Below are positions 1-7,547 of a DNA stretch of 42,866 bases, one piece after another (the first letter of the stretch is position 1; every line of letters starts with the position of its first letter). The notes below the pieces were generated by a model. The model did no database searches. It had not been told where the DNA came from and saw only the letters and a list, made by a program, of their open reading frames with translations. A program made the position numbers and the translations under genes. The DNA comes from a virus. The stretch is from positions 1-42,866 of the IMG/VR virus record IMGVR_UViG_3300046331_000696. One strand, 5' to 3'.

Positions 1-170
1 CTGGTGGGCAATATGTGAAAAACGAAAACCGCGCCCCAATTTGGAAAAACGAACCATCCACCAACGCCTACTATTTTCCGCCCAGCTTAAAATCTTTTTT
101 CTTAGAATTGCGTAAAACGCACAAAGGGCTGAACGATGCTATTTTTGCGGAATTTTGGGCGGTGGTATTC
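1..170. repeat. Left copy of the terminal repeat (circle overlap)
   Basis: Bases 1-170 match 42697-42866 at 166 of 170 positions. The differences are at 118, 119, 124 and 167. The first three change two residues (Thr/Lys and Lys/Thr, nine bases apart) and the last is silent. The repeat lies inside one continuous reading frame, which points to an assembly overlap of a circular or circularly permuted genome rather than a biological duplication. Confidence 0.85.
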
Positions 171-509
171 CCTGCAGCAGCAGCGCCCAAAACGAAACAA
201 TCTATCCCGCAAAGTTCCCCAGTCGCTTCCCAACAAAAAATCCAACCTGCACCCTACAAAACTTTTACACCCAACGCCGCGCCTGTGAAAGATGCTGCGT
301 ATCAATATGAAAGCATTTTATTGGAACTCGCTGAAAATGAAACGTTTGAAGAACTTATACAAACGGCTGGTGCAAATATTTGGGCAGCATCTAAAAGCTT
401 TATAGCTAAGACCTACCCACAAACGAACAATTTTCAAGAGGATGGTTGGGCAGAATTTTACGCCCAATTGTCCAAATTATTACCTCAATTTTCTAACTAC
501 AAAAACTAA
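1..509 (+). CDS. Replication initiator, C-terminal part (continues from the right end of the window)
   Basis: This is the last third of the gene that begins at 41418. Joining 41418-42696 to 1-509 gives 1788 nt, exactly 596 codons with the stop, so the frame is preserved across the circle. The GTG at 15 is an internal valine codon, not a start, because the same codon is preceded by a long open frame in the right-end copy. The segment is lysine- and proline-rich with no domain I can name. In initiators of this layout the C-terminal part usually contacts the host helicase or loader, but that is inference here. The stop TAA is followed after 8 nt by the next gene, suggesting one operon. Confidence 0.8.
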   Translation, partial: GGQYVKNENRAPIWKNEPSTNAYYFPPSLKSFFLELRKTHKGLNDAIFAEFWAVVFPAAAAPKTKQSIPQSSPVASQQKIQPAPYKTFTPNAAPVKDAAYQYESILLELAENETFEELIQTAGANIWAASKSFIAKTYPQTNNFQEDGWAEFYAQLSKLLPQFSNYKN

Positions 510-517
510 TCGCAAAT

Positions 518-976
518 ATGAAAACCATACAAAGGGTTATTTCTAAAAATGGGCGTGAATACGCCTATGAAAAAAATCGTGAAACAAAAGCTGTTCATAA
601 ATTATCCACCATTGAATTTGAAAAAATTTTGTTGGTTGGAAAAATTTGGGCTACAGCTGTTCCCAATTGGGGAGTGCCTGGCAAAAGGGTGCGCGGGGTG
701 GTGAATATTGAAAACTGTTTGGTAGCCAAAGAATGCCCCGATGGACTAACAGAAGACCAATTTTTAATTTTCAAAGAATCTCCGATTCAATGGAGGGCAT
801 TTTTCCGTTTCAGAGAAAAAGCCAATAATAATCCTAATGCTTGTGTCCGAGCCTGGCAATCTACCATTCAAAAAATAGATGAGTATATCCAAAAATATCA
901 GCATCTAATTCCCGAACCTCAGCAGGACGCGCCCAGCGATGCAACCGAGCCCGACCTAACCAATATCAGTAACTAA
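518..976 (+). CDS. Hypothetical protein in the initiator operon
   Basis: A 152-residue soluble protein of unknown function. It starts 8 nt after the initiator stop, with ATG preceded by 'cgcaaat'. It is rich in Lys and aromatic residues, has a Trp-containing stretch near residues 43-52 (KIWATAVPNW) and a proline/acidic tail. No signal peptide or membrane segment is visible. Its place directly behind the initiator makes a replication-linked role possible, such as a helicase loader, but no P-loop or other motif supports that. Confidence 0.75.
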   Translation: MKTIQRVISKNGREYAYEKNRETKAVHKLSTIEFEKILLVGKIWATAVPNWGVPGKRVRGVVNIENCLVAKECPDGLTEDQFLIFKESPIQWRAFFRFREKANNNPNACVRAWQSTIQKIDEYIQKYQHLIPEPQQDAPSDATEPDLTNISN

Positions 977-988
977 ATTTTTTAAAAT

Positions 989-1216
989 ATGATGAATTTT
1001 GCGCTCGGTATTCTATTTGCCGTTTTCATGATTTTTTTTATTGCCCAAATGGTGGAGCATCAAAAAGCCAAAAAGCCCCTTTTGTGTGGAATACTTCCCA
1101 TGACATGGAAGCAATTTTTCACCTGGTTGTTTTTCGGAGCTTGGTTTCTTTTTTTGGCTCATTTGCTGGAAAGTCCGCCCGTTTACCTGCCTACAGTCAA
1201 CACAATCGGGCTTTAA
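989..1216 (+). CDS. Small membrane protein, two predicted helices
   Basis: A 75-residue protein with two strongly hydrophobic stretches, about residues 3-20 and 41-60, joined by a short Lys-rich loop. ATG occurs twice in a row (989 and 992), so the exact start is uncertain by one codon. It is the last gene of the initiator operon: a 40-bp palindrome follows within 25 nt. The function is unknown. Being in an early operon, a lysis role is unlikely; a host-envelope or superinfection role would be guesswork. Confidence 0.7.
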   Translation: MMNFALGILFAVFMIFFIAQMVEHQKAKKPLLCGILPMTWKQFFTWLFFGAWFLFLAHLLESPPVYLPTVNTIGL

Positions 1217-1240
1217 GCCTATTGTTTTAGAGGTTTTAAA

Positions 1241-1280
1241 ATAAAAAGACACTTTTTTTTTAAAAAAAGTGTCTTTTTAT
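1241..1280. terminator. Palindrome ending the initiator operon (copy 1 of a two-copy element)
   Basis: Two perfect 19-base arms (ATAAAAAGACACTTTTTTT and its complement) are separated by two bases. The A-tract on one side and T-tract on the other would allow termination in both directions. The last T residues also form the -33 box of the promoter that follows. A nearly identical element lies at 41325-41368. Confidence 0.7.
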
Positions 1281-1311
1281 TTGCACGTTTTAGAAAGTTG
1301 GCGTATCTTTG
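1280..1311 (+). promoter_or_regulatory. Bacteroidetes-type promoter for the 1338 operon
   Basis: TTTG at 1280-1283, a 20-base spacer, then TATCTTTG at 1304-1311 fit the Bacteroidetes consensus TTTG-N19-21-TAnnTTTG exactly. The start codon at 1338 lies 27 bases downstream. The leader from 1302 to 1333 is identical to the leader of the leftward operon (41274-41305, opposite strand) and contains the small inverted repeat ATTGC...GCAAT, a plausible operator. Confidence 0.8.
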
Positions 1312-1337
1312 TATTGCAAACCAAAGCAATCAAGAAT

Positions 1338-1772
1338 ATGAAAACGCAACTCCAAGAGTTTCCAATTAGCGAACTCAAAAAAGCCAGCACGTATGCTGAG
1401 CTTGACCAATTATCAGGAATGTTAGCCGAGTGTGCTTCTGAATTGGACACCGAACCCACTATCGGGTTTGAACATTTTGTCTCTAAAGAAGATTGTTTCG
1501 CATTTTTTGGCGCGGACGAGTGGAGCGAAAGAATTGGGATGTTATCCAACCCACAACACGCTTACCATTACAGAGACATCCTAATTTATGCATCCCACGA
1601 GGTGCGTGCAGCGTTCCGCCCAGCGTATGAACAGCACATCAAAACCCTTAAAAAATCTTCGTTGGAGCTTGCAAATAGCAGCGATTATTTTCAAGCTGTA
1701 TGGGCAGAAAACAAGCTGCACGAACTTGCAACGCAGGAAAAAGCATACTGCGAGCGTTATTTTGGTAAATAG
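1338..1772 (+). CDS. Hypothetical early protein
   Basis: A 144-residue, mostly helical, acidic protein with no recognised domain. A longer frame starts at 1269, but those extra 23 codons run through the promoter and palindrome, so I take the ATG at 1338. The same spurious extension occurs on the leftward operon because both leaders are copies. It is the first gene after the strong promoter at 1280-1311, so it is probably expressed early and well. Small first-position early proteins are often host-takeover or regulatory factors; nothing in the sequence shows which. Confidence 0.75.
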   Translation: MKTQLQEFPISELKKASTYAELDQLSGMLAECASELDTEPTIGFEHFVSKEDCFAFFGADEWSERIGMLSNPQHAYHYRDILIYASHEVRAAFRPAYEQHIKTLKKSSLELANSSDYFQAVWAENKLHELATQEKAYCERYFGK

Positions 1773-1780
1773 CACCCAAA

Positions 1781-1800
1781 GCCCCTGCGTTTGTAGGGGC
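1781..1800 (+). terminator. Short hairpin, possible attenuator or weak terminator
   Basis: GCCCCTGC and GTAGGGGC, separated by a four-base loop, can form a GC-rich stem with one G-U pair, followed by AATTTTCCC. The tract of T is short, so read-through into the next gene is likely. Confidence 0.45.
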
Positions 1801-1829
1801 AATTTTCCCACCTCCTAATTTTTATTATC

Positions 1830-2108
1830 ATGCAAAACCAAAAAAATATAATCGGTGGTCAAAATGATACCCACGCCGATTTTAAAAACTTAGCCCTTGA
1901 TAGATTTGAGTACATGGTTCGTACCACAAGAGACGAGGACAGAAGCACCATGACAGAAGCTCAAGAAAAGGTAATCGCTTGGCTGTATCCAGCTGTTGGA
2001 ATCACAGATTTGAAAAAAAGTATCAAAAAGCTGAGCAAGGAAACTTACAAGAAAATTTATGATGCTTCTGAAGACCGCTGCGAAAATATGTACGACGTAT
2101 GGATATAA
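1830..2108 (+). CDS. Hypothetical protein
   Basis: A 92-residue charged protein without a recognised domain. It contains a Lys-rich helix around residues 60-72. Its stop overlaps the next start as TAATG (2106-2110), a typical coupling arrangement, so it is probably co-translated with the following gene. Confidence 0.7.
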   Translation: MQNQKNIIGGQNDTHADFKNLALDRFEYMVRTTRDEDRSTMTEAQEKVIAWLYPAVGITDLKKSIKKLSKETYKKIYDASEDRCENMYDVWI

Positions 2109-2530
2109 TGAAACGCTTCCTAACCCTTGACAAGCTACAGGGTACAGCCATAACCGACTGGAACAAAATAATATCCAATTTTGGGGAGGTCTGCGATACT
2201 GATAATAACCCCTTAGAGTACGGCTGCTGCTACAACGTTTATTTGTTTGGGTATAAGGATGGATTTGCAGGGGCTCATTTCTTACTGTATGACCTCAAAG
2301 CCCAAGCTATCCGATTCCTGCTAAGACCAGTCTTGGAAAGCAATCGCTTCATGCTGCATGAGGATAGCTTAGTCATAAAGGCGCGCAACGGACTACAGCC
2401 CTGGCATCATCATTTGATTTTTGAAAAAATTCCAAACTCCTATGCTTATGCCTTGGGACAAAAAGCGATACCCACCCAATTGGGAAGACCTGAGGAAACA
2501 AAGGCTGGAGATAGCGGGAAATTGTTGTGA
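2108..2530 (+). CDS. Hypothetical protein overlapping the HNH gene
   Basis: A 140-residue protein with a run of aromatic residues (CYNVYLFGYKDGFAGAHFL near residues 43-61). I place the start at 2108 because it overlaps the upstream stop as TAATG; an in-frame ATG at 2099 is the alternative. The last 30 residues overlap the next gene by about 89 bases and have low-complexity composition, so the natural end may have been extended, or a frameshift may have occurred near 2440. The stop is TGA. Confidence 0.6.
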   Translation: MKRFLTLDKLQGTAITDWNKIISNFGEVCDTDNNPLEYGCCYNVYLFGYKDGFAGAHFLLYDLKAQAIRFLLRPVLESNRFMLHEDSLVIKARNGLQPWHHHLIFEKIPNSYAYALGQKAIPTQLGRPEETKAGDSGKLL

Positions 2531-2786
2531 ACATTGCGGGGTTGCCAATGGCAGCCCCAAACAAACAAAGAAAAGCCCAACCAATAAAATTGTGCTTACC
2601 ACCGCCCACCTTGACCATGATTCGGATAATTGGGATGTGAGCATTGACAGGCTCCGTTCACTGTGCCAAGGTTGTCATCTAAAATACGACCTCCACAGGC
2701 ACATCCAAAAGCGCAAATACGGCTTAGACGTATTTAAAACCCAACCCGATTTATTTACCAATCCACCCACCACCGAAAATGAATAA
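2442..2786 (+). CDS. HNH-type endonuclease-like protein
   Basis: A 114-residue protein with an HNH/zinc signature: CEHC near residue 28, then AHLDHD, an Asn and LCQGCHLKYD. The two Cys pairs would hold a structural zinc. The His/Asp of HLDHD and the His of CHLKYD would form the metal-dependent nuclease site. The frame is open back to a TTG at 2421, but the ATG at 2442 (or 2448) gives the usual short N-terminus before the first Cys pair. Phage HNH proteins can be homing nucleases, packaging partners or host-DNA nucleases. This one sits far from the terminase genes, so a packaging role is less likely. Confidence 0.8.
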   Translation: MLMPWDKKRYPPNWEDLRKQRLEIAGNCCEHCGVANGSPKQTKKSPTNKIVLTTAHLDHDSDNWDVSIDRLRSLCQGCHLKYDLHRHIQKRKYGLDVFKTQPDLFTNPPTTENE

Positions 2787-3252
2787 TTCTAAAAAAATCA
2801 ATTTCCCCGACAAAGCAGAGCTTTTGAACGCTGTTGTAAATTGCAACAACACTAAGACAGATGCAGCTTCTGCGATGTTTGCAATCAGATGTCGGCTTGA
2901 GGCTTATATACGCCTCCAAATTAGTACTGCCAAAGTAGCAGAGCTTAAAGCTAGCATTATAGAATTGGCAAATAACAAATCAAAGCATTGGAAGTTTGAA
3001 GATAAACTTGATGCCAAATTAGAGGCTTTGGTGCAAGAATCCACGAACATGGGCATTTTGGCAAACAGCCAAACAGACATTGATAAACAGCTTGTTGACC
3101 ATATAGAATATCTCTGTGCGTGTTTGCTTGGCGACCAAGTTGCCTTTGCGTTTGCCCATTTATATGAATTTACCGAATTTGCCAAAGAGTTCGCGGCTTA
3201 TGCCAAAGAAAACGCCGAGAAAGTTTCCCCCGAATTTATTGAAGAAGATTAA
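2779..3252 (+). CDS. Hypothetical helical protein
   Basis: A 157-residue protein whose start ATGAATAA overlaps the HNH stop by eight bases, so the two are probably translationally coupled. It is Ala- and Leu-rich and predicted almost entirely helical, with a Cys pair at residues near 113 (CACL). No known family is apparent. It is the last gene before the terminator at 3265. Confidence 0.75.
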   Translation: MNNSKKINFPDKAELLNAVVNCNNTKTDAASAMFAIRCRLEAYIRLQISTAKVAELKASIIELANNKSKHWKFEDKLDAKLEALVQESTNMGILANSQTDIDKQLVDHIEYLCACLLGDQVAFAFAHLYEFTEFAKEFAAYAKENAEKVSPEFIEED

Positions 3253-3264
3253 TTCCCTCCACCC

Positions 3265-3287
3265 AAGCCCGCCCAGCGCGGGCTTTT
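3265..3287 (+). terminator. Rho-independent terminator
   Basis: AAGCCCGC and GCGGGCTT form a perfect 8-bp stem with a CCAGC loop, followed by TT. A nearly identical stem and loop is found on the other strand at 35322-35342. Confidence 0.75.
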
Positions 3288-3316
3288 GAATTGCCCACCT
3301 AAGCCACAAACCAACC

Positions 3317-4207
3317 ATGCAACCACAGCCCTACACCACACCCGAACTGATGATGCAAATAGAATTAGGAGCAGCCATAGCCATTTCTATTTCGGGCGGG
3401 AAAGATTCCCAAGCTTTGCTCAGTAGCGTTTTGAGCTGGTACAGAGCCAACAACCTAACCAACCAAATATTTGCTATACACGCAGATTTGGGTAGGGCTG
3501 AATGGGCGCAAACGGAGCAGTTTGTACAAGACCTTTGCGAATCCCACCAAATCCAGCTGGTTGTTGTTTCGGCTATGCACAACGGCAAGAAAATAGACCT
3601 TTTGGACAAAATAGAGCTTAGGCAAGAACAGCTCAAAAAAAGCGGACGTTTGGACGTGCCAATCTATCCCAGCATGATGCAAAGATATTGCACATCCGAC
3701 CTAAAAACAGACCCCATAAACGCATACTTCAAGCAGCAGGAATTCCCCAAGATTATCAGCGTTGAGGGTATCCGTTGGGACGAATCTAAAGCCCGTTCCC
3801 AAAAGCTTGTTTTCCAACGGAGGGATGGAATGAAGAGAGGATTAGTTCGCGGGTTCACCTGGAATGCAATAGCCCACTTCAAGGAAGCGGACGTACTGAA
3901 AGCCTGTGGAATGTCTGAAGCCGAATTTAAGCTTGGGCAATGGCAGTACAAAGCCACCGAAACCATTCCCAGCAATTGGAAAATACATCCAGCTTATGCA
4001 ATGGGCAATACTCGGCTAAGTTGCGCAATCTGCGTATTAGCATCCAAGAATGATTTTTTGAATGGCATCAAGCACAACCCACAGCTTGCCGACTGGATAA
4101 GCCAAAAGGAAGATGAAACGGGCTTCACCTACCAGCAGGGAATCAGCATCAAACAGGGACGCGCCCGACTCGCTGCACAGCTTGAACAAACAATGATAAA
4201 TTTTTGA
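3317..4207 (+). CDS. Phosphoadenosine phosphosulfate (PAPS) reductase family protein
   Basis: A 296-residue protein of the adenine-nucleotide alpha-hydrolase (PP-loop) fold. The PP-loop SGGKDS is at residues 26-31. A second conserved segment GIRWDESKAR is at 151-160. Cys125 (RYCTSDLK) and the CAIC pair at 236-239 are placed as in phage PAPS-reductase-like proteins. The family activates or transfers sulfur using ATP or PAPS. Phage members are common but their substrates are mostly unknown; proposals include DNA or RNA sulfur modification and cysteine supply. No dnd-type partner is nearby. The nearest partners are the two adenine methyltransferases downstream, so a nucleic-acid modification role is possible but unproven. 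The gene stands alone between a terminator and a 100-base gap. Confidence 0.85.
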   Translation: MQPQPYTTPELMMQIELGAAIAISISGGKDSQALLSSVLSWYRANNLTNQIFAIHADLGRAEWAQTEQFVQDLCESHQIQLVVVSAMHNGKKIDLLDKIELRQEQLKKSGRLDVPIYPSMMQRYCTSDLKTDPINAYFKQQEFPKIISVEGIRWDESKARSQKLVFQRRDGMKRGLVRGFTWNAIAHFKEADVLKACGMSEAEFKLGQWQYKATETIPSNWKIHPAYAMGNTRLSCAICVLASKNDFLNGIKHNPQLADWISQKEDETGFTYQQGISIKQGRARLAAQLEQTMINF

Positions 4208-4307
4208 TTATCAAGCATTTATATATTATTAATCTCCGAAAGTTCGTAACCTTTGACCGCAAACCTCCGTTTATGATGGTAATTAAAACGCACAAAAACC
4301 AAACAAA

Positions 4308-4589
4308 ATGTGGAATTTGCAACAAATTACCGACAAAGAATTCAAGCTTAAAACAAGCGTAAAACTTATCAAAGACAACACTCTTACCATTGAGTGTGCT
4401 GAGCACAGAGGCGGGAAATACCATTTATTTTTGTCCTTTTCAACATTCAGCACTGCAGATATCAAGGGAATGGAGATTTCGCTTTCTAATACAGAAACTT
4501 TTGATTTTGCGCCAAACGTTGAGCAGGCAAAAAAATGGGCAATTGCCAAAATAAAAGAAATGTTCAATCCTTTTAATGAACTCTCCTAA
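4308..4589 (+). CDS. Hypothetical protein
   Basis: A 93-residue beta-rich protein with alternating hydrophobic residues and a C-terminal amphipathic helix (AKKWAIAKIKEMF). ATG is preceded by 'ccaaacaaa', the usual start context here. The 100 bases upstream are AT-rich and contain AACCTTTG, a possible weak -7 box. The function is not recognised. Confidence 0.7.
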   Translation: MWNLQQITDKEFKLKTSVKLIKDNTLTIECAEHRGGKYHLFLSFSTFSTADIKGMEISLSNTETFDFAPNVEQAKKWAIAKIKEMFNPFNELS

Positions 4590-4602
4590 ACCAACCAAAA
4601 CA

Positions 4603-5286
4603 ATGAAACCTTACAAAGATTTAAAAATAAATGATTGGGCAAACGCAGCCCTTTTTGATTGTGGCTTTGAATATATGGGCTGGCAGTTTGATATACCTCT
4701 CAAGGAAAGACCAACCAGCATAGACCACTATGCTCTGTGTGTTACCTATAATCTTGAACAAAACAAGGTTTTTTTTACTGCCTACTTTTACAGAAGCTAC
4801 CCCGACGAGCGTAAAGATGTTCATTTTTCAGTAATTGAATTGGGTAGCATTGTAACCGAATTTGAACTGCGTATTTGCCCCAAACTTTGGAAAAAGAATG
4901 TGGGTACCAAAGAACGCCTTGAATTTGCGCAAACAGAATCCTTCCTAAAATTATTGTATAACTACTGCTTTGAGCACGGGCAAATCCAAAACCCAGTCGG
5001 CAAAAGCCTAAAAATGGAAAAAATAGGTGAATGCAAAAACTTCTACCTTGAAGGATGGATATATCAAAAGGTAGAAGTTTTTTCCAAAAACAACGGGCAG
5101 CTAAGGGTTTATAAATCCGTTGATTTGATTGCAAATACAATCTTTAGAGGTCGACACGTAGTTGATTTTGAAACTGGGGAGCGTATAAATTCTGTAGCCA
5201 ATAGCCGAGCGCAAAAAAGAAACAATCCCTCATCAATCATCAGAGACCCCGCTCTTTGGGTGCTGGGTCGCAACAAACCCAAATAA
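4603..5286 (+). CDS. Hypothetical protein
   Basis: A 227-residue protein with many aromatic residues and no recognised motif. The frame is open to an ATG at 4576, overlapping the upstream stop by 14 bases. I prefer the ATG at 4603, which has the usual 'aaaaca' context. It ends six bases before the methyltransferase pair, so it may be part of the same operon and could be an accessory factor, but the sequence does not show this. Confidence 0.7.
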   Translation: MKPYKDLKINDWANAALFDCGFEYMGWQFDIPLKERPTSIDHYALCVTYNLEQNKVFFTAYFYRSYPDERKDVHFSVIELGSIVTEFELRICPKLWKKNVGTKERLEFAQTESFLKLLYNYCFEHGQIQNPVGKSLKMEKIGECKNFYLEGWIYQKVEVFSKNNGQLRVYKSVDLIANTIFRGRHVVDFETGERINSVANSRAQKRNNPSSIIRDPALWVLGRNKPK

Positions 5287-5292
5287 TTACAA

Positions 5293-6225
5293 ATGAGCTA
5301 TAATATTAAAGATATTAAAAAGGAATTTAAAACAAAAGGCATTTTTTATACACAGCCCCAGTTGGCTGAATATATAAAATCCTTGATTGATGTTCCCATA
5401 ACAAATGTTTATGACCCGACCTGTGGAGATGGTGCACTGCTAAGTTGCTTTCCCGACGATTTGCCTAAATTTGGGCAGGAATTAAACGACCACCAATTAA
5501 ATATTGCTTCCCAGCGCTTAAAAAACTTTGTTGGAGTTTGCGCGGATACTTTAATAGAACCTGCTTTTTTAGATAAAAAGTTTTCGTGTATAGTTGCCAA
5601 CCCGCCCTTTTCAATAAAATGGAATCCTCCAGTAGGATTATTTAAAGATGAGCGTTTCAATAATGCACCAACTTTGCCTCCACAAAGCAAAGCCGACTAT
5701 GCCTTCTTGATGCATATCATGTATTTGCTTTCTGATGATGGTGTGGCAATTGTGTTAAATTTCCCTGGCGTTTTATACAGAGGATACAACGAGGGGATTT
5801 TAAGACGTTGGTTTGTTGAAAATAATTGGATTGAAAAGGTTATACAAATACCTGGCAAAACCTTTATTGATACAACTATTAGCACGGCTTTATTAGTGCT
5901 AAAAAAGAATAAAACTAATACTGATATTGAGTTTATTGACAACGAGCTGAAATTATCCCGAACAGTTTCTTTTGATGAAATCGCTGCAAATAATTTTAGT
6001 TTATCGGTAAGCGGATATGTTCAAAAGCCAACTATCCAAGAAGTTATAGATTCAGCAGATTTAAATAAGCAATGTAGGCTTAGTATGTTAAGAATGCTGA
6101 GAAAAGATATTCAAGTTGATAAAATGATTTGCGAGTTAGAGGGCTGGGATTGGAATTCCTATTTGGATGAGCTTAAATCTTTAATTGACCAATATTATAA
6201 AACAACCCAACCAGTTACAAAATGA
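5293..6225 (+). CDS. N6-adenine DNA methyltransferase, HsdM-like
   Basis: A 310-residue protein of the type I/IIG M-subunit family. The order is an N-terminal FYTQPQLAEYI segment (the family's FYTP motif), motif I DPTCGDGALL near residue 42 for S-adenosylmethionine binding, and catalytic motif IV ANPPF near residue 102. This gamma-type order suits an adenine-N6 enzyme. It lacks the large N-terminal helical domain of true HsdM and has no specificity subunit nearby, so it is probably an orphan modification enzyme. Its stop overlaps the start of the next methyltransferase-like gene as ATGA, suggesting a stoichiometric pair. The likely role is protection from host restriction or marking of phage DNA. 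Confidence 0.88.
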   Translation: MSYNIKDIKKEFKTKGIFYTQPQLAEYIKSLIDVPITNVYDPTCGDGALLSCFPDDLPKFGQELNDHQLNIASQRLKNFVGVCADTLIEPAFLDKKFSCIVANPPFSIKWNPPVGLFKDERFNNAPTLPPQSKADYAFLMHIMYLLSDDGVAIVLNFPGVLYRGYNEGILRRWFVENNWIEKVIQIPGKTFIDTTISTALLVLKKNKTNTDIEFIDNELKLSRTVSFDEIAANNFSLSVSGYVQKPTIQEVIDSADLNKQCRLSMLRMLRKDIQVDKMICELEGWDWNSYLDELKSLIDQYYKTTQPVTK

Positions 6226-7004
6226 AAAAAATCAAACAATTGACCGACCAAGATTTAAAAGATGCTGAAGCTCAAATCTTGGATAAATTTGAAAAGTTTT
6301 GCGCCGAATATCAAGGAGTTGGGCAAGATAAAGTTTTTATTGACTTGGTTGATTCAATGATGTATATAGGCTCTTTGGGCAAACTTCAATTAGAAGAATA
6401 TAATCGTGCCTGCAAATTGTATGGCAGTAAAGAGCTTAAGGAGATTATTTTTGAAATATCAGAAGCAAGCGAGGGCTTTAATGATGTTTTGGGAGAAATT
6501 TATATGCACATATCAAGTAAATATAAATCGCAATCATTGGGGCAATATTTTACGCCTAATCATATTGTTGATTTAGGAGCATTGATACTTGGCATTGAAA
6601 ATAATTTAGAAGGCGCGGCAATGACTGACCCAGCAGGATGTGGAAGCGGTCGGAATATTTTAGGAATGGCTAAAAAAGTCGGGCAAGAACGCTACAAACA
6701 TTTTTTTGAAGGTGCTGATGTTGACCTTTTGTGTGTAAAAATGTGCCTTGTTAATTGCCAAATGCAAACTATACCAGCGCGCGTATTTCACGCCAACCCA
6801 TTAGAGGGCACAACTTGGGCTGTTTATGATATAAAAATGATGTATTATACGCTGACCAAGCCCGCTATTTACATGGGTGTTATTACAAAATTACCTCAAT
6901 CAGAAGCCGAAATAGCGGGTAAAAGGTTTGAATTCGCAGAAAAGCCCCAAGCGGTTCGTAGTTTTGAAAAAGCAAAAACATCAAGTCAAACAACTATGTT
7001 TTAG
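6222..7004 (+). CDS. Methyltransferase-like protein lacking the catalytic motif
   Basis: A 260-residue protein with an HsdM-like SLGQYFTPNHIVDLGALI segment near residues 105-122 and a clear motif I DPAGCGSGRNI near 135. Where motif IV NPPY/F is expected there is only HANPLEGTTW, so the catalytic aromatic and second proline are absent. It overlaps the active-looking upstream enzyme by four bases. I infer a non-catalytic partner, as in other adenine methyltransferase heterodimers. A degenerate enzyme or an unusual active site are alternatives. The N-terminal 100 residues are helical and may mediate the pairing. Confidence 0.75.
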   Translation: MKKIKQLTDQDLKDAEAQILDKFEKFCAEYQGVGQDKVFIDLVDSMMYIGSLGKLQLEEYNRACKLYGSKELKEIIFEISEASEGFNDVLGEIYMHISSKYKSQSLGQYFTPNHIVDLGALILGIENNLEGAAMTDPAGCGSGRNILGMAKKVGQERYKHFFEGADVDLLCVKMCLVNCQMQTIPARVFHANPLEGTTWAVYDIKMMYYTLTKPAIYMGVITKLPQSEAEIAGKRFEFAEKPQAVRSFEKAKTSSQTTMF

Positions 7005-7048
7005 TATGCAATTCAATATTAAAACAACTTTTCAAACTTAAAACAACC

Positions 7049-7354
7049 ATGAAAAAAGATTTAAAACAATTTGTTTCCTATTTTGTAAATAAGGAACGGA
7101 CTTACCAGGTGCAGAAATGGGGGGTGCAAAACCACCAACCCGAAAAATGGCACCTTATCTCCGATGAAGAGCATGGAGAGATTGCCAAAGCAATCAATGA
7201 TGGGGATATGGATAATTATGCTGTGGAGCTTACCCAAACCATTGCCGTGTTGGAAACCGCCCTTGAGAACCACTTGAACAAAAATCCCAAAATCCAAGAA
7301 TATTTGGAGTGGTATTATGCACCGAACACCCGACGACCCAAGCCCCAAGTTTAG
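7049..7354 (+). CDS. MazG-like nucleotide pyrophosphohydrolase family protein
   Basis: A 101-residue protein resembling the short all-alpha MazG-like proteins of phages. It has QKWGVQNHQPEKW near residues 21-33 and the metal-binding-type helix DEEHGEIAKAI near 39-49, followed by AVELTQTIAVLETAL. The family hydrolyses (d)NTPs to monophosphates or cleans up (p)ppGpp. Only one of the two expected acidic EExxE helices is complete, so activity is uncertain. It is followed at once by a strong terminator. Confidence 0.7.
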   Translation: MKKDLKQFVSYFVNKERTYQVQKWGVQNHQPEKWHLISDEEHGEIAKAINDGDMDNYAVELTQTIAVLETALENHLNKNPKIQEYLEWYYAPNTRRPKPQV

Positions 7355-7367
7355 CAATTGCCCCACT

Positions 7368-7394
7368 AGCCCGCTATTTTAGTGGGCTTTTTTG
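7368..7394 (+). terminator. Rho-independent terminator
   Basis: AGCCCGCTA and TAGTGGGCT form a 9-bp stem with a TTT loop and one G-U pair, followed by TTTTTT. It closes the operon ending with the MazG-like gene. Confidence 0.85.
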
Positions 7395-7547
7395 TCCTTT
7401 TTATTATGTTAAATAACGTTTTGATAAATCCCCAAGCAGGCAGCAGCCCAAAAAAAGGCTAAAAAGGTCAAAACAGGCTGAAACAGATGCGAATAATCGT
7501 AACCATTCCTTAAAAATAGTCGTTTATGTATAAAAAAACAACGAACT

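Noticed and set aside
15-509. A separate gene starting with GTG at 15
   Set aside because: The right-end copy of this sequence shows that the same frame is open far upstream, so the GTG is an internal codon of the initiator gene.
1269-1337. N-terminal extensions starting MSFYL on the genes at 1338 and 41269
   Set aside because: In both cases the extension is translated from the palindrome and promoter. The match between the two extensions comes from the duplicated regulatory DNA, not from shared protein sequence.
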